From Methylobacterium oryzae (GTDB lineage Bacteria > Pseudomonadota > Alphaproteobacteria > Rhizobiales > Beijerinckiaceae), in NCBI RefSeq assembly GCF_021398735.1, contig NZ_CP090350.1, forward strand, positions 248,001 through 312,000: a DNA stretch of 64,000 bases, given 5' to 3'. The position numbers and the translations under genes were made by a program. Of this stretch, positions 17,345 through 25,903 are shown one piece after another (positions within the stretch are counted from its first letter, which is position 1; each line of letters opens with the position of its first letter). Below the pieces are notes generated by a model. It saw only the letters and a program-made list of their open reading frames with translations. It was not told the DNA's origin and ran no database searches.

Positions 17345-17769
17345 GCCGCGCGGCGGGTCGCCTCCGCGCGCACGGCGGCCGGGAGCGCGAGGGGCGGGTT
17401 CGCGCTGTCCAGGAACTCGACGGTGGTGAAGATCAGCTCCGTGTCGCCGATATTGGCGAGGTCGTGGGTCATCGACTCGCCCGGCCCGAACGACAGGTGC
17501 TGGATGTCGCCCGCGCGGTAATCGACCTCCGCGACCCGCCCGTCGCCGTAATGCGAGCGGGCCCGCCCCGCCGTCACCGCGGTCCAGAAATAGTCGAGCA
17601 CGTGCGTGTGGAAGCCGATCCGCGCGCCGGGCGCCAGGACGATGGTCCAGACCCGGGAGCGGTCATCCTCCGAGAGCAGCCGGGTGCCGACGCAGCCGTT
17701 GTCCCGCGCCGCCGCGTATTCCTGTGCCAAGTGGGGCGGCAGCGCCGCCGGTTCCGTTCCCTGGGTCAT
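17341..17769 (-). CDS. Cupin-domain protein
   Basis: 142 residues with a single cupin barrel. Motif 1 is around PGARIGFHTHVLDYFW (two His of the metal site) and the second half is around YRAGDIQHLSFGPGESMTHDL. It is cytoplasmic and could be a small dioxygenase, isomerase or sensor; the family does not allow a closer call. It converges on the FAD monooxygenase gene and their last four bases overlap. It is followed on the same strand by nothing and preceded by the TetR gene after a 123-base gap, so TetR and cupin may be one unit. Confidence 0.75.
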   Translation of the reverse strand: MTQGTEPAALPPHLAQEYAAARDNGCVGTRLLSEDDRSRVWTIVLAPGARIGFHTHVLDYFWTAVTAGRARSHYGDGRVAEVDYRAGDIQHLSFGPGESMTHDLANIGDTELIFTTVEFLDSANPPLALPAAVRAEATRRAA

Positions 17770-17892
17770 GGCGTTCCTCCGGCCCGCGAGGCTAACGCAG
17801 TTCCCGCGAAAGTCATCGCCGCGGCGGCCCGCTTCGGTGACGCGGGCGGGCTGGACCGGCGCCTCCCGTGATCCGGGGATCCCGGGATGGCC

Positions 17893-18585
17893 CTACAGCG
17901 CGTCGGACGACCGCGCCGCCGACACCACCCGGCGGTGGGTGGCGAGCAGCCCCGGAAGCGCGGCGTCGAGCATGGCGGCCCGGACCGCGTCGCGGTCCGC
18001 CGTGCCGTCCATGCCGTAGACCCGCGAGCGCAGGCCGACGTAGACCAGCGCGCCGTGGATGCCGAACAGGAGCTCGAACTCGTCCGCGGCGAGCGGCTGC
18101 ACCTCAGGGTCCGGCAGGTTCGACTCGGCGCGCATCCCGGCGAGCAGCGGCGCGAAGATGCGCGCGCGGACCATGCCGAGGTAGCGGCTCGGCAGATCGA
18201 ACCCCTTGAGGCCCGCCGAGACGAAGATCCGCAGCCACGCGTAGTCGTCGATCCGGCGCTGGTAGTCGATCTCGAAGCGCCGGAAGCGCTCGAGGACGGG
18301 GAGCGCGGTGTCGCGCACCGTCGCCTCCCAGCCGGGATCCCAGCGCCTGAGATAGACCTCCTCGTAGATGCGCTCGATCAGCGCCGCCTTGGTCGGGAAG
18401 TAGCGGAACAGCAGCGGCTGCGTGATGCCCAGCCGGCGGGCGAGCTCCCGGGTGTGCCCGTCGAGGCCGACCTCGGCGAAGTAGGCGACCGCGCCCTCGA
18501 CGATCTGGCGCTCGCGGGCCTCCGGCGTCAGCCGCCGGCCGGTCGGCACGCGACCGTCACTGTCCGCCGGCCTGCTTGACGCCAT
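17893..18585 (-). CDS. TetR-family regulator of the molybdenum hydroxylase operon
   Basis: 230 residues. The HTH is near residues 22-65 (RQIVEGAVAYFAEVGLDGHTRELARRLGITQPLLFRYFPTK, split by the turn) and an effector domain follows. I start at the ATG at 18585 (MASSRPADSD); a start 33 bases upstream would lie inside the ATTGA...TCAAT palindrome. The gene diverges from the FAD subunit of the Mo hydroxylase with a 98-base gap that holds this palindrome, so the protein most likely represses the 18.7-28 kb operon and itself until a pathway compound binds. Confidence 0.88.
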   Translation of the reverse strand: MASSRPADSDGRVPTGRRLTPEARERQIVEGAVAYFAEVGLDGHTRELARRLGITQPLLFRYFPTKAALIERIYEEVYLRRWDPGWEATVRDTALPVLERFRRFEIDYQRRIDDYAWLRIFVSAGLKGFDLPSRYLGMVRARIFAPLLAGMRAESNLPDPEVQPLAADEFELLFGIHGALVYVGLRSRVYGMDGTADRDAVRAAMLDAALPGLLATHRRVVSAARSSDAL

Positions 18586-18601
18586 CTCGGTTTCGCCTTC
18601 T

Positions 18602-18619
18602 ATTGAGCGAACGATCAAT
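18602..18619. promoter_or_regulatory. TetR-type operator between regulator and Mo hydroxylase genes
   Basis: ATTGA (18602-18606) and TCAAT (18615-18619) are exact complements, and the inner bases GCG/ACGA add two more matched pairs. The site is 17 bases upstream of the TetR start and 65 bases upstream of the FAD-subunit start, so one bound dimer could block both promoters. Confidence 0.55.
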
Positions 18620-18683
18620 AAGGGCCTCCAGCCTGTCCCATCGGGGCGGTCATGGGCAAGCCCATCGGGAGGAGGACCAGGGC

Positions 18684-19568
18684 TTGAAGGCGCCCGACTT
18701 CGCCTACGCGCGTCCGGCCTCGCTCGACGCGGCGCTGGCCCTGCTCGCCGAGCACGGGGAGGACGCCGTTCCTCTGGCGGGGGGCCAGAGCCTCGTCACG
18801 GCCCTCAACATGCGGCTCTCGGCGCCCGGCCTGCTGGTCGACCTCAACGCGATCCCCGAACTCACCGGCGTCTCGGAGGCCGGCGGCGAGGCCGGCGGCA
18901 TTGTGCGGATCGGCGCCATGACGCGCCACCGCGACGTCGGGACCGCGGCGCTCGTGCGCGAGCGCCTGCCGCTGCTCGCCGCCGCCCTGCCGCACATCGC
19001 CCATCCGGCGATCCGCAACCGCGGCACGATCGGCGGCTCGGTGGCGCTGGCCGACCCGGCCACCGAGTGGCCCGCCTGCTGCCTCGCCGCGGGCGCCTCG
19101 ATCGTGGTGCGCGGGCCCGGGGCCGAGCGGCGCGTCCCGGCGGACGATTTCTTCCAGGGCCTCTACACGACGGCCCTGGAGCCCGGCGAGATCGTCACGG
19201 CGATCGAGTTCCCGGTGCCGGGGGCCGACGCGGTCTGGGGCTTCGAGGAGTTGTCGCGCCGCCACGGCGACTACGCCCTCGTCGGCCTCGCGGCGACCGG
19301 GCGGCGGTCCGCGGGCGGCCTGTCGGACCTGCGCCTCGCCTTCTTCGGCGTGGCCGACCGGCCGGTGCTCGCCCGCGACGCCGCGGCGGCCCTGGAGGCC
19401 GGCGATCTCGCGGGCGCCCAGGCGGCGCTCGCCGGTGAGCTCGACCCGCCGGACGACCCGACGACCAAGGCCGCGACGCGGCTCCACCTCGCCCGCGTGA
19501 TCCTCGGCCGCGTGGCGGCGAGGATGCGCGGCGGCAGCGCGCAGGAGGACGGTCCCGATGGCGTCTGA
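18684..19568 (+). CDS. Mo hydroxylase FAD subunit (CoxM/CdhB type)
   Basis: 294 residues from a TTG start that has GGGAGGAGGA six bases upstream; the first residues KAPDFAYARPASLDAALALL are where the family begins. FAD-binding motifs are AGGQSLVTALNMRL and NRGTIGGSVALADPATEWPA. It passes electrons from the 2Fe-2S subunit to an acceptor in a three-subunit xanthine-dehydrogenase-family enzyme. It overlaps the 2Fe-2S subunit gene by eleven bases and diverges from the TetR regulator. The subunit order FAD, FeS, Mo is that of coxMSL clusters. Confidence 0.93.
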   Translation: MKAPDFAYARPASLDAALALLAEHGEDAVPLAGGQSLVTALNMRLSAPGLLVDLNAIPELTGVSEAGGEAGGIVRIGAMTRHRDVGTAALVRERLPLLAAALPHIAHPAIRNRGTIGGSVALADPATEWPACCLAAGASIVVRGPGAERRVPADDFFQGLYTTALEPGEIVTAIEFPVPGADAVWGFEELSRRHGDYALVGLAATGRRSAGGLSDLRLAFFGVADRPVLARDAAAALEAGDLAGAQAALAGELDPPDDPTTKAATRLHLARVILGRVAARMRGGSAQEDGPDGV

Positions 19569-20097
19569 GAACCCCGACCGCGCGCACGCGGTCGCCTTCA
19601 CGCTGAACGGCGAGGCCGTGCGGGCGCATGTCCCCGCCCGGATGCATCTCGGCGACCTGCTGCGCCAGTCCTTCGGCCTCACCGGCGTGCATCTCGGCTG
19701 CGAGCACGGCGTGTGCGGCGCCTGCACGATCCTGGTCGACGGCCGGGCGGTGCGGTCCTGCCTGATGCTCGGCGTCCAGGCCGACGGCGCCACCGTCGAG
19801 ACCGTGGAGGGCCTGACCGAGAGCGGGCGCATCCGCGACCTGCAGGACGCCTTCCACGCCCGCAACGCCCTGCAATGCGGCTACTGTACCCCCGGCATGC
19901 TGGTGACGGCCGCCGAGCTTCTGGACGACGCGGACGCGGCCACCTCGCGCGAGGCGATCCGCGCGGCGATCGCGGGCAATTACTGCCGCTGCACCGGCTA
20001 CCACGCCATCGTCGACGCCATCGCGTCGACCGCCGAGGCGCGCGGGCAAGGCCGCCGGGATGCCGGCAGGGATGCCGGCCTGGAGGCCGCCGAATGA
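19558..20097 (+). CDS. Mo hydroxylase 2Fe-2S subunit (CoxS type)
   Basis: 179 residues. The plant-type ferredoxin domain binds one cluster with Cys48, Cys53, Cys56 and Cys68 (GCEHGVCGACTILVDG...SC). The helical second domain binds the other cluster with CGYCTPGM and NYCRCTGY. It relays electrons from the molybdenum centre to FAD. The start overlaps the FAD subunit gene and the end overlaps the Mo subunit gene by four bases (ATGA), so the three subunits are made together. Confidence 0.95.
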   Translation: MASENPDRAHAVAFTLNGEAVRAHVPARMHLGDLLRQSFGLTGVHLGCEHGVCGACTILVDGRAVRSCLMLGVQADGATVETVEGLTESGRIRDLQDAFHARNALQCGYCTPGMLVTAAELLDDADAATSREAIRAAIAGNYCRCTGYHAIVDAIASTAEARGQGRRDAGRDAGLEAAE

Positions 20098-22478
20098 GCG
20101 CGGATCCGGGCGGCCTCACCTTCCTCGACCGGCCGAACAGCTATATCGGCCGCTCCGTCCCGCGGCCGAACGCGCGGCGCCTGCTCGAGGGACGGGGCGT
20201 CTACGTGGACGACGTGGCCGTCGCCCGCCTCGGCCACGTCGCCTTCCTGCGCAGCCCCCACGCTCACGCCCGCATCGTCGCCCTGGACACCGCGGACGCG
20301 AAGGCGATGCCCGGCGTGATCGCCGTGGTGACGGGGCCCGAACTGGCGGCCGTGTGCACGCCGTGGGTCGGCGTGCTCGGCCACTTCAAGGGCCTGCGCT
20401 CGGCGCCCCAGCACGCCCTGGCCCTCGACCGGGTGACCTGGGTCGGCGAGCCGTTCTGCGCGGTCGTCGCGCACGGCCGGGCCGAGGCCGAGGACGCGCT
20501 CGCGGCGATCACGGTCGAGTTCGACCCGCTCCCCGCCGTCGTCGACATGGAGACGGCGCTCGATCCCGCGACGCCCGCGATCCACGCCGAGCTCGGCGAC
20601 AACCTCGCCTTCGAGCGCGTCCTCAACGTCGGCGACGTCGACGCGGCCTTCCGCGACGCGGCTCTGGTGGTCGAGGAGACCTTCCAGTTCGGCCGGCACA
20701 CGGGCGTGTGCCTGGAGCCGCGGGCGATCCTGGCCGACTGGGCGGCGGCGGACGGGATGCTCACCGTCCACCACTCCTTCCAGGCGCCGCACATGATGCA
20801 GGACATCCTGTGCAAGCACCTCGCCCTCCCCGAGGGGGCGGTGCGGGTGATCTGCAAGGATGTCGGCGGGTCCTTCGGGATCAAGGTCCACATCTACCCC
20901 GACGAGATGGCGACCTGCGCGCTGGCGCTGATGCTCAAGCGCCCGGTCAAGTTCGTCGCCGACCGGCTGGAGAGCTTCCAGAGCGACATCCATGCCCGCG
21001 ACCACCGGGTCACCGCCCGGATGGCCTTCTCGGCCGAGGGCGACATCCTCGCCCTCGACATGGACGACCTCACGGGCATCGGGCCCTACTCGGTCTACCC
21101 GCGCACCAGCGCGGTCGAGGCCAACCAGGTCGTCAACCTGACCGGCGGCCCCTACCGGCACCAGCACTACCGGGCCCGCGCCCGCGTCGTGCTCCAGAAC
21201 AAGGCGCCGACCTGCCAGTACCGGGCGGTGGGCCACCCGATCGCCACGATGGTCGCCGAGGGGCTCGTCGATCTCGGCGCCGCCCGGCTCGGCCTCGACC
21301 CCCTGGCCGTGCGCGAGCGCAACGTCATCCCGGACGACGCCTATCCCTGCGCGGGCGTCTCGGGGATCAAGCTGGAGAAGCTGTCCCACCAGGCGGCGCT
21401 CGCCAAGCTCAAGGCGATGATGGATTACGACGGTCTCAGGGCCGAGCAGGCGGACCTGCGCCGGCGGGGGATCCACCGGGGCATCGGGCTCGCGGCCTTC
21501 ATCGAGATCACCAACCCGTCGGCGGCCTTCTACGGGGTCGGCGGCGCGCGCATCTCCTCCCAGGACGGCTGCACGATCCGGCTCGATCCGCAGGGCGGCG
21601 TCGTCGCGTCGGTCAGCGTCACCGAGCAGGGCCAGGGCACCGAGGGCATCATCGCGCAGATCGTGGCCACCGCCACGGGCGTGCCGATGGACAAGGTCCG
21701 GGTGATCTCCGGCGACACGCAGGCGACGCCCTACGGCGGCGGGACCTGGGCCTCGCGCGGGGCCGGCATCGGCGGCGAGGCCGCGTGGCAGGCCGGCAAG
21801 GCGCTGCGCGGCAACGTCCTGGTGGTGGCGGGCGCGATCCTGCAGGCCGATCCGGAAAGCCTCGACGTCCGCGACGGCGCCGTGGTGGACGCAGGCACCG
21901 GGACCGAGCGCATGCCGCTCGCGGAGCTCGGCCGCATCGTCTACTTCCGCCCCGACACGCTGCCGCCGGGGGTGCAGCCCGAATTCGTGGCGACCCGGCA
22001 CTACGTGCCCAAGGACTACCCCTTCGCCTTCACCAACGGCGTGCAGGCCTCCTACGTCGAGGTCGACACCGAGACGGGCTTCGTGCGGCTGCTCAAGCAC
22101 TGGTGCGTCGAGGATTGCGGCACCGTGCTCAACCCGCTCCTGGTCGACGAGCAGATCCGCGGCGGCATCGTCCAGGGGATCGGCGGGGCCCTGTTCGAGC
22201 ACTGCCTCTACGACGGCGAGGGCCAGCTGCTGAACGGGTCGATGGCCGACTACCTCGTGCCGATGGCCGGCGAGATGCCCGATATCGCGGTCGCCCACGT
22301 GGTCTCGGCCACCGCGTCGTCCGAGATCGGCGCCAAGGGCGCGGGCGAGGCCGGCACCGCCGGCGCGCCGGCCGCGGTCGTCAACGCCATCAACGACGCG
22401 CTCGCGCCGCTGAACGCCCGTGTCGCGCGCCAGCCGGTGACGCCCGAGGTCGTGCTGGAGGCGCTGGGACTGATCTGA
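20094..22478 (+). CDS. Mo hydroxylase large subunit (xanthine dehydrogenase family, not CODH)
   Basis: 794 residues. Molybdopterin-cytosine-dinucleotide-type motifs are GGSFGIKVHIYPDEM, GGTWASRGAGIGGE and the catalytic Glu at about 752 (GAKGAGEAGTAGAP). CO dehydrogenases carry AYxCSFR at the active-site loop and related form II proteins carry AYRGAGR; here residues 375-384 read QYRAVGHPIA, so CO oxidation is excluded and an aromatic N-heterocycle is likely. The gene starts inside the 2Fe-2S stop. Beside hydroxyisourate hydrolase and OHCU decarboxylase, a xanthine- or caffeine-type dehydrogenase oxidising C-8 of a purine is the best proposal. No XdhC or CoxDEF maturation gene is in the window. 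Confidence 0.9.
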   Translation: MSADPGGLTFLDRPNSYIGRSVPRPNARRLLEGRGVYVDDVAVARLGHVAFLRSPHAHARIVALDTADAKAMPGVIAVVTGPELAAVCTPWVGVLGHFKGLRSAPQHALALDRVTWVGEPFCAVVAHGRAEAEDALAAITVEFDPLPAVVDMETALDPATPAIHAELGDNLAFERVLNVGDVDAAFRDAALVVEETFQFGRHTGVCLEPRAILADWAAADGMLTVHHSFQAPHMMQDILCKHLALPEGAVRVICKDVGGSFGIKVHIYPDEMATCALALMLKRPVKFVADRLESFQSDIHARDHRVTARMAFSAEGDILALDMDDLTGIGPYSVYPRTSAVEANQVVNLTGGPYRHQHYRARARVVLQNKAPTCQYRAVGHPIATMVAEGLVDLGAARLGLDPLAVRERNVIPDDAYPCAGVSGIKLEKLSHQAALAKLKAMMDYDGLRAEQADLRRRGIHRGIGLAAFIEITNPSAAFYGVGGARISSQDGCTIRLDPQGGVVASVSVTEQGQGTEGIIAQIVATATGVPMDKVRVISGDTQATPYGGGTWASRGAGIGGEAAWQAGKALRGNVLVVAGAILQADPESLDVRDGAVVDAGTGTERMPLAELGRIVYFRPDTLPPGVQPEFVATRHYVPKDYPFAFTNGVQASYVEVDTETGFVRLLKHWCVEDCGTVLNPLLVDEQIRGGIVQGIGGALFEHCLYDGEGQLLNGSMADYLVPMAGEMPDIAVAHVVSATASSEIGAKGAGEAGTAGAPAAVVNAINDALAPLNARVARQPVTPEVVLEALGLI

Positions 22479-22504
22479 AACCGGCTGCGGGCTTCCCCGT
22501 CTTT

Positions 22505-22582
22505 GCGAGCGCAGCGAAGCAACCCAGGGCAGCGGGACGCTGCCGAACGTGGCGGATCCCTGGATCGCTTCGCTGCGCTCGC
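22505..22582. repeat. REP-like palindromic element inside the operon
   Basis: A 16-base arm GCGAGCGCAGCGAAGC at 22505-22520 has its exact complement at 22567-22582, and between them GGCAGCG-GGA-CGCTGCC (22528-22544) forms its own hairpin. Such GCGAGCGCAGCGAAGC palindromes are dispersed repeats in Rhizobiales genomes. It lies between the Mo subunit and the ABC transporter genes and could attenuate or stabilise the operon mRNA. Confidence 0.85.
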
Positions 22583-22684
22583 GAGGACGGATGACCCTTT
22601 CGGGTCAGGACACATCGACCATCACGGGGCACGGTCCGCCGAAGAGACCGGTCCCGATCAGGAAACGCCGACGGAGGGACGGGA

Positions 22685-23932
22685 ATGGGAACGGGCTTCG
22701 ACAGGCGCCGGCTGCTCCAGGGCAGCGCCGCCGCATCCGCGCTGGCGCTCGCCGCCCCGGCGCTCCTGCGCTCCGCGATCGCGCAAGGCGGTTCGACCGG
22801 AGGCCCGATCCGGATCGGCTTCCCGGTGCCGCTCACCGGCGCTTTCGGGGCCGAGGCGAACGACCAGGTCCGCGCCGCCCAGCTCGCCGTCAAGACGTTC
22901 AACGAGGCCGGCGGCTTCCAGGGCCGCACGGCCGAGCTCCTCGTGCGCGACGACAAGCTCAACCCCGGCGAGGCGGCGACCCGGACCCTCGAATTGATCG
23001 AGAAGGACAAGGTCAACTTCCTGGTCGGCGGCCTCTCGGCGGCCGTGACCCTGTCGATCAACAACGTCGCCCGCGAGCGCGGCGTGATCTACAACTCGAT
23101 CAGCCAGTCCGACGCGATCAACGAGGCCAAGGATTTCGGCCGCACGACCTTCCACGAGGCCCTGAACCCGCACATGACCGCGGGCGCGGTCGGCCGCTAC
23201 GTCTTCCCGAAATCGGGCAAGCGCGTCGCCTTCCTCAGCGCGGACTACGCGTACGGCCACGAGATGATGCGCGGGTTCAAGCGCGCCGGCGAGGCCTCGG
23301 GCATCGAGGTCGTGGCCGACATCCGCCACCCGATCGGCGCCTCCGACTACTCGGCCTTCCTGCCCCGGATCGCCGCGCTCAAGCCCGACGTGCTCTGCCT
23401 GTGCAATTTCGGCCGGGACCAGGTCGTCTCGATCCAGCAGGCGACCGAGTTCGGCCTGAAGCGCACCACCAAGCTCGTCGCGCCGGTCCTGCTCTTCACC
23501 GCCCGCAAGGCCGGCGGCGACGCCTTCGACGGCGTGATCGGCGGCACCTCCTACTACTGGCGCCTGGAGGACAGCGTGCCCTCCGCCAAGGCGTTCAACG
23601 ACCGGTTCCGCGCCGCCTACAACGGCGCCGTCCCGTCGGATTACGGGGCGCTGGGCTATGCCGGCATCCGCTCGGTGCTGGAGGGCGTGAAGGCCGCCGG
23701 ATCGGTCGAGACCGACAAGGTCGTGGCCGCCATGGAGGCCCTGAAGGCCGACTTCTACAAGGGTCCGCAGAGCTTCCGGAAATGCGACCACCAGTCGGTG
23801 CAGTCGGTCCTGATCGTCGAGGCGAAGTCGAAGGACATGAAGACGCCGGACGACGTCTTCACGATCCTCGGCACGGAGGGGCCCGACGAGCGCTTCCTGC
23901 GCGGCTGCGACGAACTCGGGCACAAGGCGTGA
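22685..23932 (+). CDS. ABC transporter substrate-binding protein, branched-chain-amino-acid type
   Basis: 415 residues. A twin-arginine-like signal (FDRRRLLQGSAAASALALAAPALL, cut near AIAQ) sends it to the periplasm. The mature part is a type I periplasmic binding fold (IRIGFPVPLTGAFGAEANDQ, then FLVGGLSAAVTLSINNVA). Members bind amino acids, amides, urea and aromatic acids, so the fold alone does not name the ligand; the neighbouring Mo hydroxylase suggests its heterocyclic substrate. It follows the REP-like element and starts the five-gene importer set. Start ATG chosen for GGGACGGGA upstream. Confidence 0.92.
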   Translation: MGTGFDRRRLLQGSAAASALALAAPALLRSAIAQGGSTGGPIRIGFPVPLTGAFGAEANDQVRAAQLAVKTFNEAGGFQGRTAELLVRDDKLNPGEAATRTLELIEKDKVNFLVGGLSAAVTLSINNVARERGVIYNSISQSDAINEAKDFGRTTFHEALNPHMTAGAVGRYVFPKSGKRVAFLSADYAYGHEMMRGFKRAGEASGIEVVADIRHPIGASDYSAFLPRIAALKPDVLCLCNFGRDQVVSIQQATEFGLKRTTKLVAPVLLFTARKAGGDAFDGVIGGTSYYWRLEDSVPSAKAFNDRFRAAYNGAVPSDYGALGYAGIRSVLEGVKAAGSVETDKVVAAMEALKADFYKGPQSFRKCDHQSVQSVLIVEAKSKDMKTPDDVFTILGTEGPDERFLRGCDELGHKA

Positions 23933-23966
23933 GGCGCCCCATGCGAACCCGCGGGAGGGCGCGGCC

Positions 23967-24866
23967 TTGAGCGCCATCACGATCGGCGGCTTCCCCCTCG
24001 ATCTCCTCGCCCTCCAGCTCGTGACCGGCATCGCGCTGGGGGCGATCTACGTGCTCGTCGGCATCGGCCTGTCGCTGATCTTCGGGCTGATGAACGTCGT
24101 CAACTTCGCCCACGGCGCGTTCTTCATGGTCGGCGCCTATGTCGGCGTCTTCCTGTACGGCTACACCGGCAGCTTCTGGCTCAGTCTCGTCGCGGCGCCG
24201 CTGGCGATGGGGCTCCTCGGGCTCGCCGTGGAGCGCGTGCTCGTGCGCCCCCTCTACGGGCGCGGCATCGACGACCCGCTGCTCCTCACCTTCGGCCTGT
24301 CGTACGTGATGGTCGAGAGCGTGCGCATCGCCTTCGGGCTGACGGGCCTGCCCTTCGGGGCGCCGCCCGAGCTGCGCGGCGCGGTCGACATCGGCATCGG
24401 CTACTTCCCCCTCTACCGCCTGTTCCTGATCGGGTTCGCGCTGGCGGTGGTGGGCGTCCTGTGGCTGTTCATCGAGCGCACGCCCTTCGGCCTCGTGATC
24501 CGGGCCGGCGCCCGCGACCCGCAGATCGTGCAGGTGCTCGGCATCGAGATCACCAAGGTCTGGCTCGCGGTCTTCGCCCTGGGCTGCGCGCTCGCCGGGC
24601 TCGCCGGCATCCTCGCCGCGCCGCTGCAGGGCGTCACGCCCGAGATGGGGGTCCCGGTGCTCGCCGAGGCCTTCGTGGTCACGGTGGTCGGCGGCATGGG
24701 CTCGCTGGCCGGGGCCGTGCTCGCCGGGCTGATCGTCGGCATCGTGGTGGCGATGACGTCGCTCGTCGCCCCCGACATGACCAAGATGGCGATCTTCGCC
24801 CTCATGGCCCTGGTGCTGCTCGTGCGGCCCCGAGGCCTCCTCGGCCGGGCCGGAGCCCTCGGATGA
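23967..24866 (+). CDS. ABC importer permease (LivH type)
   Basis: 299 residues and about eight membrane helices. LIFGLMNVVNFAHGAFFMVGAY and GGMGSLAGAVLAGLIVG are LivH signatures. It forms one half of the membrane channel with the LivM-type partner, whose start codon overlaps this stop (ATGA). It starts 34 bases after the binding-protein gene. Confidence 0.93.
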   Translation: MSAITIGGFPLDLLALQLVTGIALGAIYVLVGIGLSLIFGLMNVVNFAHGAFFMVGAYVGVFLYGYTGSFWLSLVAAPLAMGLLGLAVERVLVRPLYGRGIDDPLLLTFGLSYVMVESVRIAFGLTGLPFGAPPELRGAVDIGIGYFPLYRLFLIGFALAVVGVLWLFIERTPFGLVIRAGARDPQIVQVLGIEITKVWLAVFALGCALAGLAGILAAPLQGVTPEMGVPVLAEAFVVTVVGGMGSLAGAVLAGLIVGIVVAMTSLVAPDMTKMAIFALMALVLLVRPRGLLGRAGALG

Positions 24867-25903
24867 GCGCCCGCGCCCCCGCCTCCGCCGTCACGAAGGG
24901 AGGCGCCCTTCCGGCTACCTTGCCGGCGGCCCGGCCGGGCTCCGGCCGGGCCGGGCGCCGGCTGGCGTGGTGCGGCCGGCATCGCGTCGCCCTGACGCTC
25001 GCCTTCCTCCTCGTGTTCCCCTGGATCGCGCCCTACCAGGCCCTCGCCGTGAACATCCTGGTGCTCGGGCTCTACGCCCTCGGGTTCAACCTGCTGTTCG
25101 GCTATACCGGGCTCCTGTCCTTCGGCCACGCCGCCTTCCTGGGCGGCGGCGCGTACGGCTGCGGCATCGCCATCGTCCATTACGGGCTGCACCCGGCCCT
25201 GGCGCTCGTCGCCGGCACGCTGCTCGCGACACTCATCGCCGCCGTCATGGGCGTGCTGGCGATCCGCACCCGCGGCATCTACTTCGCGATGACGACCCTG
25301 GCGCTGTCGATGTGCGTCTACTACGCCTTCTACCAGGCGGAGGCCTTCACCGGCGGCGAGAACGGCCTGCGCGGCATCAACGTGCCGGCGCTCGCCCTGC
25401 CGGGCTTCAGCCTCAATCTCCTCGACCCGGTGGTGAAGTACTACGCCGCGCTGGCGGTGGTCGGCGTCGCGGTCTGGCTGTTCTCGCGCCTCCTGTCGTC
25501 GCCCTTCGGGGCCGCCCTCGAGGCGATCCGCGAGAACGAGGGCCGGGCGCAGGCCTGCGGCTACGACGTGCGCCGCATGAAGCTCGCGGCCTTCGTGATC
25601 TCCGGGGCCCTGTGCGGCCTCGCGGGCGGTCTCCAGGCGATCCACCTCTCGATCGTGCCGATCGAGACGATGCACTATTCGACCTCCGGCCAGGCCGTGA
25701 TGATGGCGCTGCTCGGCGGCATGGGGACCTTCTTCGGGCCCTTCGTCGGCGCCGCGACCTTCGCGCTCCTGCAGGACGGGCTCGCCACCGTGACGAGCCA
25801 CTGGCAGCTCTTCGTCGGCGCCGTCTTCATCGCCTTCGTGCTGTTCCTGCCGCTCGGCATCTGGGGCGAGGTGCTGGCGCGCCTGAGGAGGGCCGGATGG
25901 TGA
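24863..25903 (+). CDS. ABC importer permease (LivM type)
   Basis: 346 residues. After a 40-residue cytoplasmic leader rich in Ala, Pro and Gly, about nine helices follow; NLLFGYTGLLSFGHAAFLGGG and RTRGIYFAMTTLALS are the family motifs, and the EAIRENEGRAQACGYDVRRMK loop contacts the ATPases. It pairs with the LivH-type permease. Its last seven bases overlap the first ATPase gene. Confidence 0.93.
   Translation: MSARAPASAVTKGGALPATLPAARPGSGRAGRRLAWCGRHRVALTLAFLLVFPWIAPYQALAVNILVLGLYALGFNLLFGYTGLLSFGHAAFLGGGAYGCGIAIVHYGLHPALALVAGTLLATLIAAVMGVLAIRTRGIYFAMTTLALSMCVYYAFYQAEAFTGGENGLRGINVPALALPGFSLNLLDPVVKYYAALAVVGVAVWLFSRLLSSPFGAALEAIRENEGRAQACGYDVRRMKLAAFVISGALCGLAGGLQAIHLSIVPIETMHYSTSGQAVMMALLGGMGTFFGPFVGAATFALLQDGLATVTSHWQLFVGAVFIAFVLFLPLGIWGEVLARLRRAGW

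Noticed and set aside
19998..22298. 766-codon minus-strand frame opposite the Mo large subunit
   Set aside because: Composition is Arg/Asp/His-rich and mirrors the real gene's third-position GC; no motif found.
18684..22478. CO dehydrogenase coxMSL
   Set aside because: The active-site loop is QYRAVGHPIA, without the form I cysteine, and coxDEF are missing.
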